Assembly (NCBI GenBank): GCA_963781495.1
Contig: CAWAFX010000002.1
Coordinates: 1,798,001 to 1,862,000 of the forward strand
Reading direction: 5' to 3'
From: Mayfieldus sp963781495
GTDB lineage: Bacteria > Actinomycetota > Thermoleophilia > Solirubrobacterales > 70-9
DNA length: 64,000 bases
Shown one piece after another: positions 7,169-16,178 of this stretch. The notes under the pieces were generated by a model that was not told the DNA's origin, ran no database searches, and was given only the letters and a program-made list of their open reading frames with translations. Both the position numbers and the translations under genes were made by a program. Positions within the stretch are counted from its first letter, which is position 1. Every line of letters begins with the position of its first letter.

Positions 7169-8701
7169 CTAGCCCTGTGAGGAGCCGAATCCACCCCCGC
7201 CCGGGGTTTCGATCCGCAGCCGGTCTCCGGGCTTCAGCTCGCCCTCGCATTTGGACTCCAGCTGCTCGCCGTTGAGCAGGTTGCGGCCCGGCTTCGCGTC
7301 GCCGCCGCCGTTTCGGCCGCGCGGCGCATGGCGGCGGCGCTCGGTGATCAGCGTGTAGCGCATCGGCTCGGTCGCCTCGAGCTCGCGGACGATGCCCTCG
7401 CCCCCCCGATGCTCGCCGTCGCCGCCGCTGCCGCGCCGCAGCGAGAGCTCGCGCACGCGAAGCGGAAACTCGGTCTCCAGCGATTCGATCGGGGTGTTGA
7501 GGGTGTTCGACATCGCGACGTGGACGGCGCTCGGGCCATCGGCGTCGGGACAGGCGCCCTGACCGCCGCCGAGGGTTTCGTAGTAGGTCCAGTCGCCGTC
7601 CTCGTTGCCGGCGAGGGTGAGGTTGTTCATCGTCCCCTGGCCCTGGGCGGGGACCGGTCGGGCGCCGCCCAGGGCCGCGATCACCAGGTCGGCGACGCGG
7701 CTCGAGGTCTCGACGTTGCCGGCCGCCACCGCGGCCGGCGGCTCGGCATTGAGCAGGCAGCCTCGCGGGGCGCGCACCTCGATCGGCCGGTAGGCGCCCG
7801 CCGAGGGCGGGGCATCGGGGTCGGTCAGTACTCGAACGGCGAAGAAGGCAGCCGACTTGGTGACCGAGAGCGGGCAGTTGAGGTTTCCGTCGACCTGCCC
7901 GTCTGTGCCCTCGAAGTCGAGCAGCAGGCCATCGCCTTCGACCGTCGCGGTGACCCGCAGGGTGACGTCGCGCTGCTGGCCGCCGGCGTCGTCCTCGAGC
8001 ACGTCGCTTGCCTCATAGCTTCCGTCCGGCAGCTCGGCGATCGCGGCCCTGGTGCGGCGTTCGGCGTAGGCGAGGGTCGCCGTCATCCCGGCCCGAAGCT
8101 CATCCAGGCCGTGCCGCTCGGCGAGCTCGGAGAAGCGCAGCTCTCCGACCCGGTTCGCCGCCCGCTGCGCCCGCAGGTCGGCGAGACGCTGCTTCGGCGA
8201 GCGCATCTTCGATGCCACCTCGTCGAGCTCGTCGTCGCCGGCCGGGGTGGGCGGGATCACCACCCCCTCCTGCTCGAGCTCGGTCGAGTTGGCGGGCATC
8301 CCGCCCGGGGTGGGGCCGCCGACGTCAGCGTGGTGGGCGCGGCTTGCCGCGAATCCGGCCAGCTCGTCGTCGACGAAGATCGGGGCGACCAGGGTGATGT
8401 CGGGCAGGTGGGTGCCGCCGCGATATGGATCGTTGAGCATCCAGGCCTTGCCGGGCCGCTGCTCTTCTTCCAGCACGGCGGCGACGGCCTCCGGCATCGA
8501 TCCGAGGTGGACCGGGATGTGCTCGGCCTGCATCACCATCTCGCCCTCGGCGTCGAACAACGCCGTGGAGCAGTCGCGGCGCTCCTTGATGTTGGCCGAA
8601 TGCGCGGAGTGGATCAGCACCGCCCCCATCTCCTCACAGGCCGCCCGCAGGCCGCCGATCATGACCTGCAGGGTGACCGGGTCGAGTCCATCGCCCGCCA
8701 T
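7169..8701 (-). CDS. hyuB: Hydantoinase B/oxoprolinase family subunit
   Basis: The 510-residue protein matches HyuB from its start (DPVTLQVMIGGLRAACEEMG) through the metal-site region MLNDPYRGGTHLPDI and SRAHHADVGG. HyuA and HyuB together perform ATP-dependent opening of hydantoin, 5-oxoproline or similar rings, or, in acetone carboxylase relatives, activate carbonyls. The ATG at 8701 is used because it forms a TGATG overlap with hyuA and fits the family N-terminus; the long open frame upstream of it is shadow sequence inside hyuA. The substrate cannot be read from sequence, and no transporter or downstream amidase is adjacent. Confidence 0.92.
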   Translation of the reverse strand: MAGDGLDPVTLQVMIGGLRAACEEMGAVLIHSAHSANIKERRDCSTALFDAEGEMVMQAEHIPVHLGSMPEAVAAVLEEEQRPGKAWMLNDPYRGGTHLPDITLVAPIFVDDELAGFAASRAHHADVGGPTPGGMPANSTELEQEGVVIPPTPAGDDELDEVASKMRSPKQRLADLRAQRAANRVGELRFSELAERHGLDELRAGMTATLAYAERRTRAAIAELPDGSYEASDVLEDDAGGQQRDVTLRVTATVEGDGLLLDFEGTDGQVDGNLNCPLSVTKSAAFFAVRVLTDPDAPPSAGAYRPIEVRAPRGCLLNAEPPAAVAAGNVETSSRVADLVIAALGGARPVPAQGQGTMNNLTLAGNEDGDWTYYETLGGGQGACPDADGPSAVHVAMSNTLNTPIESLETEFPLRVRELSLRRGSGGDGEHRGGEGIVRELEATEPMRYTLITERRRHAPRGRNGGGDAKPGRNLLNGEQLESKCEGELKPGDRLRIETPGGGGFGSSQG

Positions 8702-10689
8702 CAGCCGACCCGGTCTCCGCGCCTGGCGATGATCGTGCCGGCCTCGTCGACCTTTGCCGACCAGTCCGGCGGCAGGACCAGCGTCGCTTCGGGCAGCTCG
8801 AAGATCACCGGTCCTTCGACCGCGGCGCCGGCCGAAGGCTCGCCCCGCACGACCCTGGTCTTGTGCCATTCGCCGCCGAAGCGGGCCTTGCGCTCGGATT
8901 CGGACAGCTCGCCCTCCGAGGCCGCTGCGGGGCGCGGATCGGGGCCGGGCGAGACCATCGCCAGGCGCACGTTGACCAGCTCGACGACGCCGTCGGAGTC
9001 GCGGTACCCGTAGCGCTCCTCGTGGGCGTCGGCGAAGCGCTGGGCCAGCTCCTCCGGGTCCGGATCCGGCGGGCCCGGGATCGCCAGCTCGAAGGCCTGT
9101 CCGCGGTAGCGCATCTCATAGGTGGCTCTGGGCTCGGCCCCGCTCATGTTTTCGCCGGCGCGCTCGGCCATCGCCGACACCTCCTCGGCGATCCGCTCCG
9201 CGGTCAGCTGCTCGCCGCTCCAGAGCACCGTGCGGGCGGTATCGCGGCGGCGGTCCGATGCGCAGAGGCCGAGCGCCGAGAGCACCCCGCTGGCCCGCGG
9301 GCAGAGGATCGAGTCGATGTCGAGCTGCTCGGCGATCGCCGCCGCGTGCATCGGCCCGGCACCCCCGAAGGGCATCAACGCGAATCGGCGCGGGTCGATG
9401 CCCCGTTCTACGGTCACGACGCGCAACGCCCGCACCATCTCCTGGTTGGCGACCCGGACGATGCCCTCCGCGGTCTCGAGCTCGTCGAGCCCGAGCGCTT
9501 CGCCCAGCTCTCCGACCGCACTTGCGGCGGCGTCTGCGTTGAGCTCGACCCCTCCGGCCAGGGCCGAATCCGGAGCCAGGTAGCCGAGCAGCAGGTCGGC
9601 GTCGGTGACGGTCGGCTCGATGCCTCCGCGCCCGTAGCAGGCGGGGCCGGGCTCGGCTCCGGCCGAATGGGGCCCGACCCGCAGCGCTCCACCGGGATCG
9701 CGCCAGCCGATCGAGCCGCCGCCGGCCCCGACGGTGTGGACGTCGACCATCGGCAGCTGGATCACCCTGCCCTCGACCTCGCGCTGGTCGGTCTGGCGGA
9801 TCTGCCCGTCCTCGACGACGCAGACGTCGCAGGAGGTGCCGCCCATGTCGAATCCAACCGCATCCCCGTCGCCCGAGATCGAGGCCAGCAGGCCGGCGCC
9901 CACTGCACCGGCGGCCGGGCCCGAGAGCACCGACCAGGCGCCGGCGCGGGCCGCCTCGGCGGCGGGGGCGACGCCGCCGGAGGACTGCATGACCAGCGGC
10001 TGCGGCAGGCCGGCCTCCGCGGCCGCGTCGCCGAGCCGCGACAGATAGCGGGCGAGCAGGGGGGAGAGGTAGGCGTCGATCACCGTCGTCGAGCAGCGCT
10101 CGTACTCGCGGAACTGGGCCAGGACCTCGTGCGAGACCGAGATGTGCAGGTCCGGCAGCGCCTCGCGCAGCCGCTCCGCCGCGAGGCGCTCGTGGCTCGG
10201 GTCCAGGTAGGAGAAGAGCAAGCAGATCGCCACCGTCCCGACGTCGGTGTCGCCGAGGCGCTGCGCCAGCTCGTCGACCTGCGCCTCGGTGAGTGGCTCG
10301 ATCTCCCCCCCGGGGCCGATCCTTTCGGCGAGCTCGAACTGGTCCTCGCGGTCGACCAGAGGCTCGGGCTTGGGGGCGCAGAGGCGATACAGCTGGGGCC
10401 GGTCCTGGCGCCCGATCCGCAGCAGGTCGCCAAAGCCGCGGGTCGCCACCAGGGCCGTCTTCGCCCCGCGCTTCTCGAGCAGGGCGTTGGTGCCGACCGT
10501 CATCCCGTGGGCGAAGCTCTCAACCTGGTCGGCATCGCCGCCGGCCCGCTCGAGCGCGGCGTCGACCGCCGCCATCACTCCCTCGGACTGATCCTCGGGT
10601 GTCGTCGGGACCTTGGCCGTGAACAACTGCTCGCCGTCGAAGACGACCGCATCGGTGAACGTCCCGCCCACATCGACTCCGAGGAGCAC
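8701..10689 (-). CDS. hyuA: Hydantoinase A/oxoprolinase family subunit
   Basis: The ATP-binding partner of hyuB, 662 residues. The actin-like phosphate-binding motif is at the extreme N-terminus (GVDVGGTFTDAVV), followed by HGMTVGTNALLEK, and GPAAGAVGAGLL and FDMGGTSCDVC in the second half, all typical of HyuA. It starts at GTG 10689, six bases after a TAGCGT -10 box, so the hyuAB mRNA is probably leaderless. A strong stem-loop at 10732-10757 separates the operon from the upstream gene on the same strand. Confidence 0.93.
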   Translation of the reverse strand: MLLGVDVGGTFTDAVVFDGEQLFTAKVPTTPEDQSEGVMAAVDAALERAGGDADQVESFAHGMTVGTNALLEKRGAKTALVATRGFGDLLRIGRQDRPQLYRLCAPKPEPLVDREDQFELAERIGPGGEIEPLTEAQVDELAQRLGDTDVGTVAICLLFSYLDPSHERLAAERLREALPDLHISVSHEVLAQFREYERCSTTVIDAYLSPLLARYLSRLGDAAAEAGLPQPLVMQSSGGVAPAAEAARAGAWSVLSGPAAGAVGAGLLASISGDGDAVGFDMGGTSCDVCVVEDGQIRQTDQREVEGRVIQLPMVDVHTVGAGGGSIGWRDPGGALRVGPHSAGAEPGPACYGRGGIEPTVTDADLLLGYLAPDSALAGGVELNADAAASAVGELGEALGLDELETAEGIVRVANQEMVRALRVVTVERGIDPRRFALMPFGGAGPMHAAAIAEQLDIDSILCPRASGVLSALGLCASDRRRDTARTVLWSGEQLTAERIAEEVSAMAERAGENMSGAEPRATYEMRYRGQAFELAIPGPPDPDPEELAQRFADAHEERYGYRDSDGVVELVNVRLAMVSPGPDPRPAAASEGELSESERKARFGGEWHKTRVVRGEPSAGAAVEGPVIFELPEATLVLPPDWSAKVDEAGTIIARRGDRVG

Positions 10690-10695
10690 ACCCCG

Positions 10696-10701
10696 ACGCT
10701 A
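10696..10701 (-). promoter_or_regulatory. -10 box of the hyuAB promoter
   Basis: TAGCGT on the minus strand ends 6 bases before the GTG of hyuA, consistent with a leaderless transcript. Confidence 0.5.
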
Positions 10702-10731
10702 CTTGAGCACACCGCCCGGCTCCAGAAATAA

Positions 10732-10757
10732 CTCGGCCGCGGAGATCCGCGGCCGAG
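10732..10757 (-). terminator. Stem-loop terminator after the 10.8-kb gene
   Basis: CTCGGCCGCGG and CCGCGGCCGAG pair perfectly over 11 bp around a 4-base loop. Read on the minus strand it is followed by TTATTTCT, a weak U-tract, so it likely ends transcription of the gene at 10781-11203. Confidence 0.7.
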
Positions 10758-10780
10758 CAATTCCAGTTTGAGGATGAAAG

Positions 10781-11203
10781 TCAGGCGGCTACTGGTGTCA
10801 GCTCCGCCGGCTCTTCCAGATGCTTGTGCGAAGGGCAGTAGTCCATGCCGGGCAGAGGATCGCGCTGGCAGGGCGTGCCCTTGCGGGTCGAGGCCCGGCA
10901 TTGACGCGGGACCCCATCGAGGCAGACGTCGGGCGGAAGCGCGTCGAGGAATTCGACCGCCAGGCTGACGTGCCTCTCGACCACCTTGTAGACGTAAAGC
11001 TGGTCGCTGATCGGGAAGTGAACCCTGATGCGGGTGAAAAGAGAACGAGCGGGACGCGCAAAGTAACGACGGTCGGATGCGAGCCTCCACATGGTCTGCT
11101 CGCAGGCCTCCAGCAGTTCCTGACGCGGCGAGGGTCCTCCTGGCGTCCCCTCGATCACGCGCGGCGCCAACTCCCGGTAAATCGAACGGCTGAACTGGTA
11201 CAT
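10781..11203 (-). CDS. Unknown protein with C-terminal Cys/His cluster
   Basis: About 140 residues. The N-terminal part (MYQFSRSIYRELAPRV) has no domain I can name. The C-terminus has a compact C-x-A-x-T-x-x-G-x-P-C ... Y-C-x-x-H pattern, like the short putative zinc-binding motif of DUF5763. The start at ATG 11203 is preferred because GAGAGGGG lies about 10 bases upstream; an in-frame ATG at 11254 would add 17 residues. A strong stem-loop follows. Soluble, function unknown. Confidence 0.7.
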   Translation of the reverse strand: MYQFSRSIYRELAPRVIEGTPGGPSPRQELLEACEQTMWRLASDRRYFARPARSLFTRIRVHFPISDQLYVYKVVERHVSLAVEFLDALPPDVCLDGVPRQCRASTRKGTPCQRDPLPGMDYCPSHKHLEEPAELTPVAA

Positions 11204-11358
11204 CTCTGCAATACCCCTCTCGTTGATTCCCTTGCCTCCCCCCGTTTGGGCCATCCAAGCCCACTAGGTTTCCTACCTAGTTTTGGGGAGGGCGGAAGTC
11301 TTCCACTTAGATGTGAAGAAGGGGCGCCTTTCTATTAAGGATGCGTTAAGGACATCCC

Positions 11359-12798
11359 TCAATCCCAGCTCTCATGCCGGATCTCGCCATGGGGCTTTTG
11401 CACAAGATGGATCCCGTCCAGCTCCGGGTCGAGCTCGGGCGCATCCTCGCGGTGGTGGCCGCCGCGCGACTCACGGCGCTCCAGCGCACAGGCGGCGACC
11501 GTCCTCGCGAGTGGATAGGGGTCGGCGGCCAGGCGCCGCAGCTCCCCGCCCCGGCGCAGCGGCCCGGCGAGCTCCCAGACCGCGTCGCGGCTGGCCTCGG
11601 GGGGCGGCTCGAAGCGCCAGCTCGGCGGCGGCGGCGGGTCGTCCGGCTGCGCGGCTCGCGACGCTGCGGCGGCGGCGCGGGATCCGAACACGAAGCACTC
11701 GGTGAGCGAGTTGGAGGCAAGGCGGTTGGCGCCGTGGAGGCCGCTGCATGCGCATTCGCCGACCGCGAACAGGCCCGGCAGCGAGGACCGGCCGTCGAGG
11801 TCGGTGGCGATTCCGCCCATCACGTAGTGGGCGGCGGGCGCGACCGGCACCGGACCGGCGGCGGGGTCGAGACCGGCGGCGGCGAGGGTCGCGAAGATGC
11901 TGGGAAAACGGCTGCGATCGAGGTCGCGCAGGTCGAGCCCGACGTGATCGGTCCCATCGGCCCCCATCCTGGCCAGCACCGCCGCGGTCACGGCGTCGCG
12001 CGGGGCGAGCTCGTCGGTGAACCGCTCGCCGGCGGCGTCGAGCAGCAGTGCGCCCTCGCCGCGTACCGCCTCGGTGATCAGGGCGCCGTCGTGGCTGTGC
12101 CCGGGAAGCGCCAGGGCGGTGGGATGAAACTGGCAGAACTCGAAGTCGGCGAGGTCGGCACCGGCGGCCTGGGCGATCACCGGGCCGGCTCCGATCGCCC
12201 CCCAGGGGTTGGTGGTGCGGCGCCAGAGCGCCGCCGCGCCGCCGGTGGCGAGCACGGTTGCGGCCGCCTCGACCGCCCCGCGATCGGTGATCACCCCGGC
12301 GCAGAGACTCCCGTCGCTGCGCAGGGCCAGGGCCGAGGTTCGCTCGCGGACCTCGATCGCGTCGGAATCGTCGACCAGGGCCGCGAGGCGACCGGTGATC
12401 TCGCGCCCCGACTCGCTTCCATGCGCGTGGACGACGCGCCGGCGCGTATGGCCCCCCTCCAGCCCGAGCAGCAGCTCCCCGCCGGGGCCGGTGTCGAAGC
12501 GCACCCCGCGCCGCAGCAGCTCCTCGACCGCGGCCGGCGCCGCTTCGGTCAGCACCCGCACGGCCGAAGGACGGCAGAGCCCGCGTCCGGCGGCGATCGT
12601 GTCGGCGGCGTGCTGCTGGGGCGAGTCGCCGGACTCCAAGGCCGCCGCCAGCCCTCCCTGGGCCCAGAAGCTGGCGCTCTCGGTCAGCGGCGTTCGCGAC
12701 AGCAGTACCACCGAGGCACCGTGCTCGGCCGCCTTCAGCGCCACCCAGAGACCGGCGGCTCCGGCGCCGACCACAGCAACGTCGCAGCTCCCCGGCAT
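11359..12798 (-). CDS. nadB: L-aspartate oxidase
   Basis: NadB oxidises L-aspartate to iminoaspartate, the first step of de novo NAD synthesis; NadA then makes quinolinate. The FAD-binding motif VAVVGAGAAGLWVALKAAEHG starts at about residue 7 (quoted in part of the Rossmann fold), followed by SFWAQGGLAAAL and a capping domain with GGAAALWRRTTNPWGAIG. The C-terminal helical domain is present, giving 479 residues. The ATG at 12798 is the family start; longer frames run into an untranslated GC hairpin. nadA and nadC are not adjacent. An 11-12 base match to the end of the two-hairpin repeat lies just before the start codon. Confidence 0.93.
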   Translation of the reverse strand: MPGSCDVAVVGAGAAGLWVALKAAEHGASVVLLSRTPLTESASFWAQGGLAAALESGDSPQQHAADTIAAGRGLCRPSAVRVLTEAAPAAVEELLRRGVRFDTGPGGELLLGLEGGHTRRRVVHAHGSESGREITGRLAALVDDSDAIEVRERTSALALRSDGSLCAGVITDRGAVEAAATVLATGGAAALWRRTTNPWGAIGAGPVIAQAAGADLADFEFCQFHPTALALPGHSHDGALITEAVRGEGALLLDAAGERFTDELAPRDAVTAAVLARMGADGTDHVGLDLRDLDRSRFPSIFATLAAAGLDPAAGPVPVAPAAHYVMGGIATDLDGRSSLPGLFAVGECACSGLHGANRLASNSLTECFVFGSRAAAAASRAAQPDDPPPPPSWRFEPPPEASRDAVWELAGPLRRGGELRRLAADPYPLARTVAACALERRESRGGHHREDAPELDPELDGIHLVQKPHGEIRHESWD

Positions 12799-12858
12799 TA
12801 ATTGCGGCGGCTCCGCCGCTCCAATTCGTTTCGCGGCCTTTGAGCCAAGACGGCTGGG

Positions 12859-12864
12859 TACGGT
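12859..12864 (+). promoter_or_regulatory. -10 box of the HDAC-family gene
   Basis: TACGGT ends 7 bases before the GTG at 12872, fitting a leaderless promoter. Confidence 0.4.
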
Positions 12865-12871
12865 AACGGGA

Positions 12872-13888
12872 GTGAGCGCGAGCCCGGGTCTATATATCCG
12901 CCATCCGCTCTCCTTCGAGCACGACACGGGCCCGCACCCGGAGAACCCCGACCGCCTGCGGGCGATCGAGCTGGCGCTGGAGGCGGACGACTGGCACGGG
13001 CTCGAGATAGTCGAGGCCCCGGCGGCGACGATCGCGCAGCTCGAACGCGTCCACCCTCGCGCCCACATCGAGGCGATCGAGGCGATCAGTGCCCGCGGCG
13101 GCGGCATGATCGACCTCGACACGGTGACCAGCCCGAAGTCCTATGACGCCGCATTGCGCGCGGCCGGCGGCGCCGTGCACGGGGTCGACCGGCTGCTGGA
13201 CGCCGGCCGGGGCTTCGCCTTCTGCGGGTTGCGACCGCCCGGACACCACGCGGAGCGACGCCGGGCGATGGGCTTCTGCCTCTTCAACAACGTCGCGGTC
13301 GGGGTCGCGCATGCGCTGGCAGAGCACGGGCTGCAGCGGGCGATGGTGATCGACTGGGATGTTCACCACGGCAATGGCACCCAGGACGTCTTCTACGACT
13401 CCGACCGGGTGCTGTTCGCCAGCATCCACCAGAGCCCGCTCTATCCCGGCAGCGGCGACCCGGACGAGCAGGGCAGCGGCGCGGGGGAGGGCTACACGGT
13501 CAACCTCCCGGTCGACCCCGGCGCCGGGCCGGACGAGTTCCTTTCGATAGTGCAGACGGTCCTGGTGCCGCTCGCCCGCGACTTCGAGCCCGAGCTGCTG
13601 GCGATCTCCGCCGGCTATGACGCGCACCGCGACGATCCGCTCGCCGAGTGCATGCTCGACGAGGGCTGCTACTCGGACATGTCCGCAAGCCTCCGCGATC
13701 TTGCGACCGAGCTCGAGATCCCGGTCCTGGCCTGCCTCGAGGGCGGCTACGCGCTCGCTGCGCTCGCCGCTTCGGTCGGCGCGACGATCGCCGCCTTCAG
13801 GGGGTCGACCGCGCCGCGAGATGCGCCGGCCGAGCCGGCTTCGCGCTACCGCTCGCGCCTGCGCTCGCGCTGGCCCCAGCTTGCTTGA
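12872..13888 (+). CDS. Histone deacetylase-family (AcuC/Aph-like) protein
   Basis: The 338-residue zinc deacetylase has all core residues of the arginase-fold HDAC family: the His125-His126 charge-relay pair in RPPGHHAER, zinc ligands Asp163 and His165 in DWDVHHGNGT, and Asp255 in DAHRDDPL. LFNNVAVGVAHAL also matches. Bacterial members act on acetyl-lysine proteins, acetylpolyamines or acetoin-linked acetyl-CoA synthetase; no acs gene is near, so the substrate is unknown. The GTG at 12872 sits just after a -10 box and gives the normal N-terminus. Its last 92 bases overlap the 3' end of a convergent gene. Confidence 0.92.
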   Translation: MSASPGLYIRHPLSFEHDTGPHPENPDRLRAIELALEADDWHGLEIVEAPAATIAQLERVHPRAHIEAIEAISARGGGMIDLDTVTSPKSYDAALRAAGGAVHGVDRLLDAGRGFAFCGLRPPGHHAERRRAMGFCLFNNVAVGVAHALAEHGLQRAMVIDWDVHHGNGTQDVFYDSDRVLFASIHQSPLYPGSGDPDEQGSGAGEGYTVNLPVDPGAGPDEFLSIVQTVLVPLARDFEPELLAISAGYDAHRDDPLAECMLDEGCYSDMSASLRDLATELEIPVLACLEGGYALAALAASVGATIAAFRGSTAPRDAPAEPASRYRSRLRSRWPQLA

Positions 13889-14123
13889 CGGCCCCGGCGG
13901 CGGGGCGCGAGGCCGCGGTGTGGTCGGCGTCGTCGCGCATCCGCACGTAGCCGACGACGAGCACCAGGGCGGTGAGGACCAGTGTCAGCGCGGCGGCGAT
14001 CAGTGGCCGGCGCCAGTGCGGGTCGGCAGCCGAAGACTGGGCGGCTCCACACTCGAGACAGAACTGCTGGTCGGGGGCCAGCCCGGCCTGGCAGCTGACG
14101 CAGCGCCGTCCCTCGGCGCTCAT
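13797..14123 (-). CDS. Small zinc-ribbon membrane protein
   Basis: The 108-residue protein opens with a zinc ribbon (CVSC at residues 8-11 and CLEC about 12 residues later). One strongly hydrophobic segment follows, centred on LIAAALTLVLTALVLVVGYV, and then a low-complexity Ala/Ser/Pro tail of about 45 residues that would lie outside the cell. The tail is encoded inside the 3' end of the convergent deacetylase gene, so its exact end deserves caution. It overlaps the coiled-coil gene upstream by 4 bases. Function unknown. Confidence 0.7.
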   Translation of the reverse strand: MSAEGRRCVSCQAGLAPDQQFCLECGAAQSSAADPHWRRPLIAAALTLVLTALVLVVGYVRMRDDADHTAASRPAAGAVKQAGASASAGASGSAKPARPAHLAARSTP

Positions 14124-14410
14124 TGCGGTTGCGGGCCGGCGGGCGAGCCGAGCTTCTGGGGATCGGCGCTGGGCTTCTGCTCGGGACCGTGTCGCAGCAG
14201 CTCGGCTTCATGGTCCAGTGCCTCGATCTCGGCCGCGCGCTCGTCGAGCAGCCGTTGCTCGAAGCGCCCCCGCTTGTGCATCTCCAAGGCGAGGCCCCCC
14301 AACTCGTCGAGCAGCCGGCGGCGCTCGTCTTCGATCTCACGCAGGCGCCGTCGCCTCTCACCCCGCTGCCGCGCACTCGAACTCGATCGCTGGCGCTTGA
14401 GCAGGCCCAT
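14120..14410 (-). CDS. Small Arg/Glu-rich coiled-coil protein
   Basis: Ninety-six residues, almost wholly helical, rich in Arg, Glu and Leu. The segment from RRLREIEDERRRLLDEL to about residue 72 has the heptad-like spacing of a coiled coil; the tail is Pro/Gln-rich. There is no signal peptide. It lies 13 bases after the long coiled-coil/HhH gene and overlaps the zinc-ribbon gene, placing it as the middle member of a three-gene operon. No family recognised. Confidence 0.7.
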   Translation of the reverse strand: MGLLKRQRSSSSARQRGERRRRLREIEDERRRLLDELGGLALEMHKRGRFEQRLLDERAAEIEALDHEAELLRHGPEQKPSADPQKLGSPAGPQPQ

Positions 14411-14423
14411 CGCAGACCGCAGC

Positions 14424-16178
14424 CTAGACCTGCAGCCTGTCCTTCAGCTTGGTGACGAATTCGCGCTGCACTCCGGGGACCGTCTCCAGATCGTCGACGG
14501 CCTTGTAACCGCCGAGCCGCTCGCGGTAGGCGATGACGCGATTTGCCTGCGCGGCGGAGAACCCGAGCGCCCGCAGCTGTTCGAAAGTCGCCTTGTTGAG
14601 GTCGACGGGACCGCTCAGCTCGAGCTCCTCCTCGGGCTCCGGCTCGGGCTCCTTGGCCGCCTTTGCGGGCTTCGGCGACGCGGGCTTCTGGGCCGGCTTC
14701 GGGGGCGCCGGCTGGGGGCTCTTCGCGGTCGTCTTCGGCTCCGGCTTGGCGGCTTCGCTGCGCTTGGCGGCTGCCTGTTTCAGCTCGGCCTCGGCCGCCC
14801 GCAGCTTCTTCACCGCGGCGTCGCGCTCGGCGCGAAGCTCCTTGGTCTGCTCCTCGGCCTCTTTGCGGGCCTTGGCCACGGCGCGCTCGGCCGTCGCCGC
14901 GGCCTCGGACTCCAGCCGCCGGGTCTCCCTCTCGATCCGCTTCTCGACCTCGCCCGCTGACACCCCGGCTGCCGCCGTCCGGGGCTGCCCGATCTCCGCT
15001 TCGACCTCGTCCCGGACCTGGCGTCGCATCGCCTTCATCTGCCCGCGCAGCCATGCAGCCGCGGCTTCGCGGGCGTCGTGGCCGGCGCCGTCGAGGGCGG
15101 CCTCGGCTGCCTTGGCCCGGGCCTCGGCCTCGCCGACCCGCTTCTCGGCCGCGGCAACGCGCTTCTCGGCTTCCTTCGTCTGCTGCTCCGTCGCCTTGGC
15201 CCGCTGCTGGACCTGTTCGCCGGCCTTTGCCGCGCCGTCGGCGTCGCTCTTCTTCTGCTCCTGTTCGAGCTGAGCGATGCGGGACTTGGCCTGATCGAGC
15301 TCGGCGCGTCCCTTGGAGAGCTCCTCGCGGGCTCGCTTCTCGATCTCCTCGGCCCGCTGCTGGGCTTCCTTGACGCCGCTGCCGGCGTTCTTTTGCAGCT
15401 CGGCTATCTGGGCTCGCAGCGATTTCTCGGTCTCGCCCTCGGCCGAGGTCTGCTTCTGCAGCTCCGCGATGCGGCGCTCGGCCTGCTCTCGCGCCTGCTC
15501 GGCAGCCGCGGTCGCCTGCTGTTCGGCGCGCGCGTGCAGCCGCTTGCGCTCATCGGCAGTCCGACGCTCGATCTCGCCGACCTTCTTCTCGGCCAGCGCT
15601 CGAGCTTCGCCGGCCTCCGTCAACCGCCGCTTGAGGTCTGACTCGCGCTTGCCGAAATCGGCCTTCAGCTTCGATTCGGTCTCGCGGCGGGCCCGTTCGA
15701 CCTCGCTTGTGACCCGCTGCTCGGACTCCGAGCGCAGACGCTCGGCCTCCTCGGCCAGCTGCCGCTCGGCACCCGCGATTCGCTCCCCGGCCGCAACCGC
15801 ATGCTGCTCGATCTCGGCCAGCCTCTTCTCGGCCGCCTCCAGCGCCTTCGCCTTCGCCTCCTTTTCGAGCTTCAGCTCGGCGTCGAGCGTCTTCAGCTCG
15901 GCGGCGAAGCGCTCCTCGGCCGCCTTGCGGGCCGCCTCGACCTCCCTGCGCGCGCGCCCGTCGGTGTCGCGGCGGTGGCGCTCGATCTCGATCCGCGACT
16001 GCTCCTGGGCCTGCTGGAGCTCGCGCCGCAGCTCGGCCAGCTCCTCCTTCGAGCGCTGCTGCGAGCGCTCCAGTTCCTCCTCGAGGGCGAGGATCTCGGC
16101 TGTCGCGGCTTCCTCGGCCTTGCGTCGGGCCGACTCGGCCGCGTCGCGAGCCCGTCGCTCGGCGTCTTCCACGGTCAT
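14424..16178 (-). CDS. Long coiled-coil protein with C-terminal ComEA-like HhH domain
   Basis: Residues 1 to about 480 are nearly continuous coiled coil (Ala, Glu, Arg, Lys, Gln repeats). A Pro/Lys/Ala linker and an acidic EPEPEEELEL stretch follow, and residues about 525-584 form a helix-hairpin-helix pair like ComEA: VDLNKATFEQLRALGFS, then YRERLGGYKAVDDLETVPG. HhH domains of this type bind DNA without sequence preference. There is no signal peptide or membrane segment, unlike ComEA, so this looks like an internal DNA-binding rod. GGAG lies 8 bases before the ATG. Functions in DNA bridging or chromosome organisation are possible but inferred. Confidence 0.75.
   Translation of the reverse strand: MTVEDAERRARDAAESARRKAEEAATAEILALEEELERSQQRSKEELAELRRELQQAQEQSRIEIERHRRDTDGRARREVEAARKAAEERFAAELKTLDAELKLEKEAKAKALEAAEKRLAEIEQHAVAAGERIAGAERQLAEEAERLRSESEQRVTSEVERARRETESKLKADFGKRESDLKRRLTEAGEARALAEKKVGEIERRTADERKRLHARAEQQATAAAEQAREQAERRIAELQKQTSAEGETEKSLRAQIAELQKNAGSGVKEAQQRAEEIEKRAREELSKGRAELDQAKSRIAQLEQEQKKSDADGAAKAGEQVQQRAKATEQQTKEAEKRVAAAEKRVGEAEARAKAAEAALDGAGHDAREAAAAWLRGQMKAMRRQVRDEVEAEIGQPRTAAAGVSAGEVEKRIERETRRLESEAAATAERAVAKARKEAEEQTKELRAERDAAVKKLRAAEAELKQAAAKRSEAAKPEPKTTAKSPQPAPPKPAQKPASPKPAKAAKEPEPEPEEELELSGPVDLNKATFEQLRALGFSAAQANRVIAYRERLGGYKAVDDLETVPGVQREFVTKLKDRLQV

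Noticed and set aside
8863..10731. A 622-codon plus-strand frame antisense to hyuA.
   Set aside because: Typical GC-rich antisense open frame with a biased Arg/Gly/Ala composition and no domain; hyuA is unambiguous.
12209..12871. A long plus-strand frame running into the HDAC-family gene, suggesting a fusion protein.
   Set aside because: It lies antisense to nadB, shows no domain, and the HDAC gene has its own promoter and family-length start at 12872.
13797..13888. Truncating the zinc-ribbon gene to avoid overlap with the HDAC-family gene.
   Set aside because: No earlier stop exists in frame, and both reading frames are supported by clear domains, so the convergent 92-base overlap is kept.
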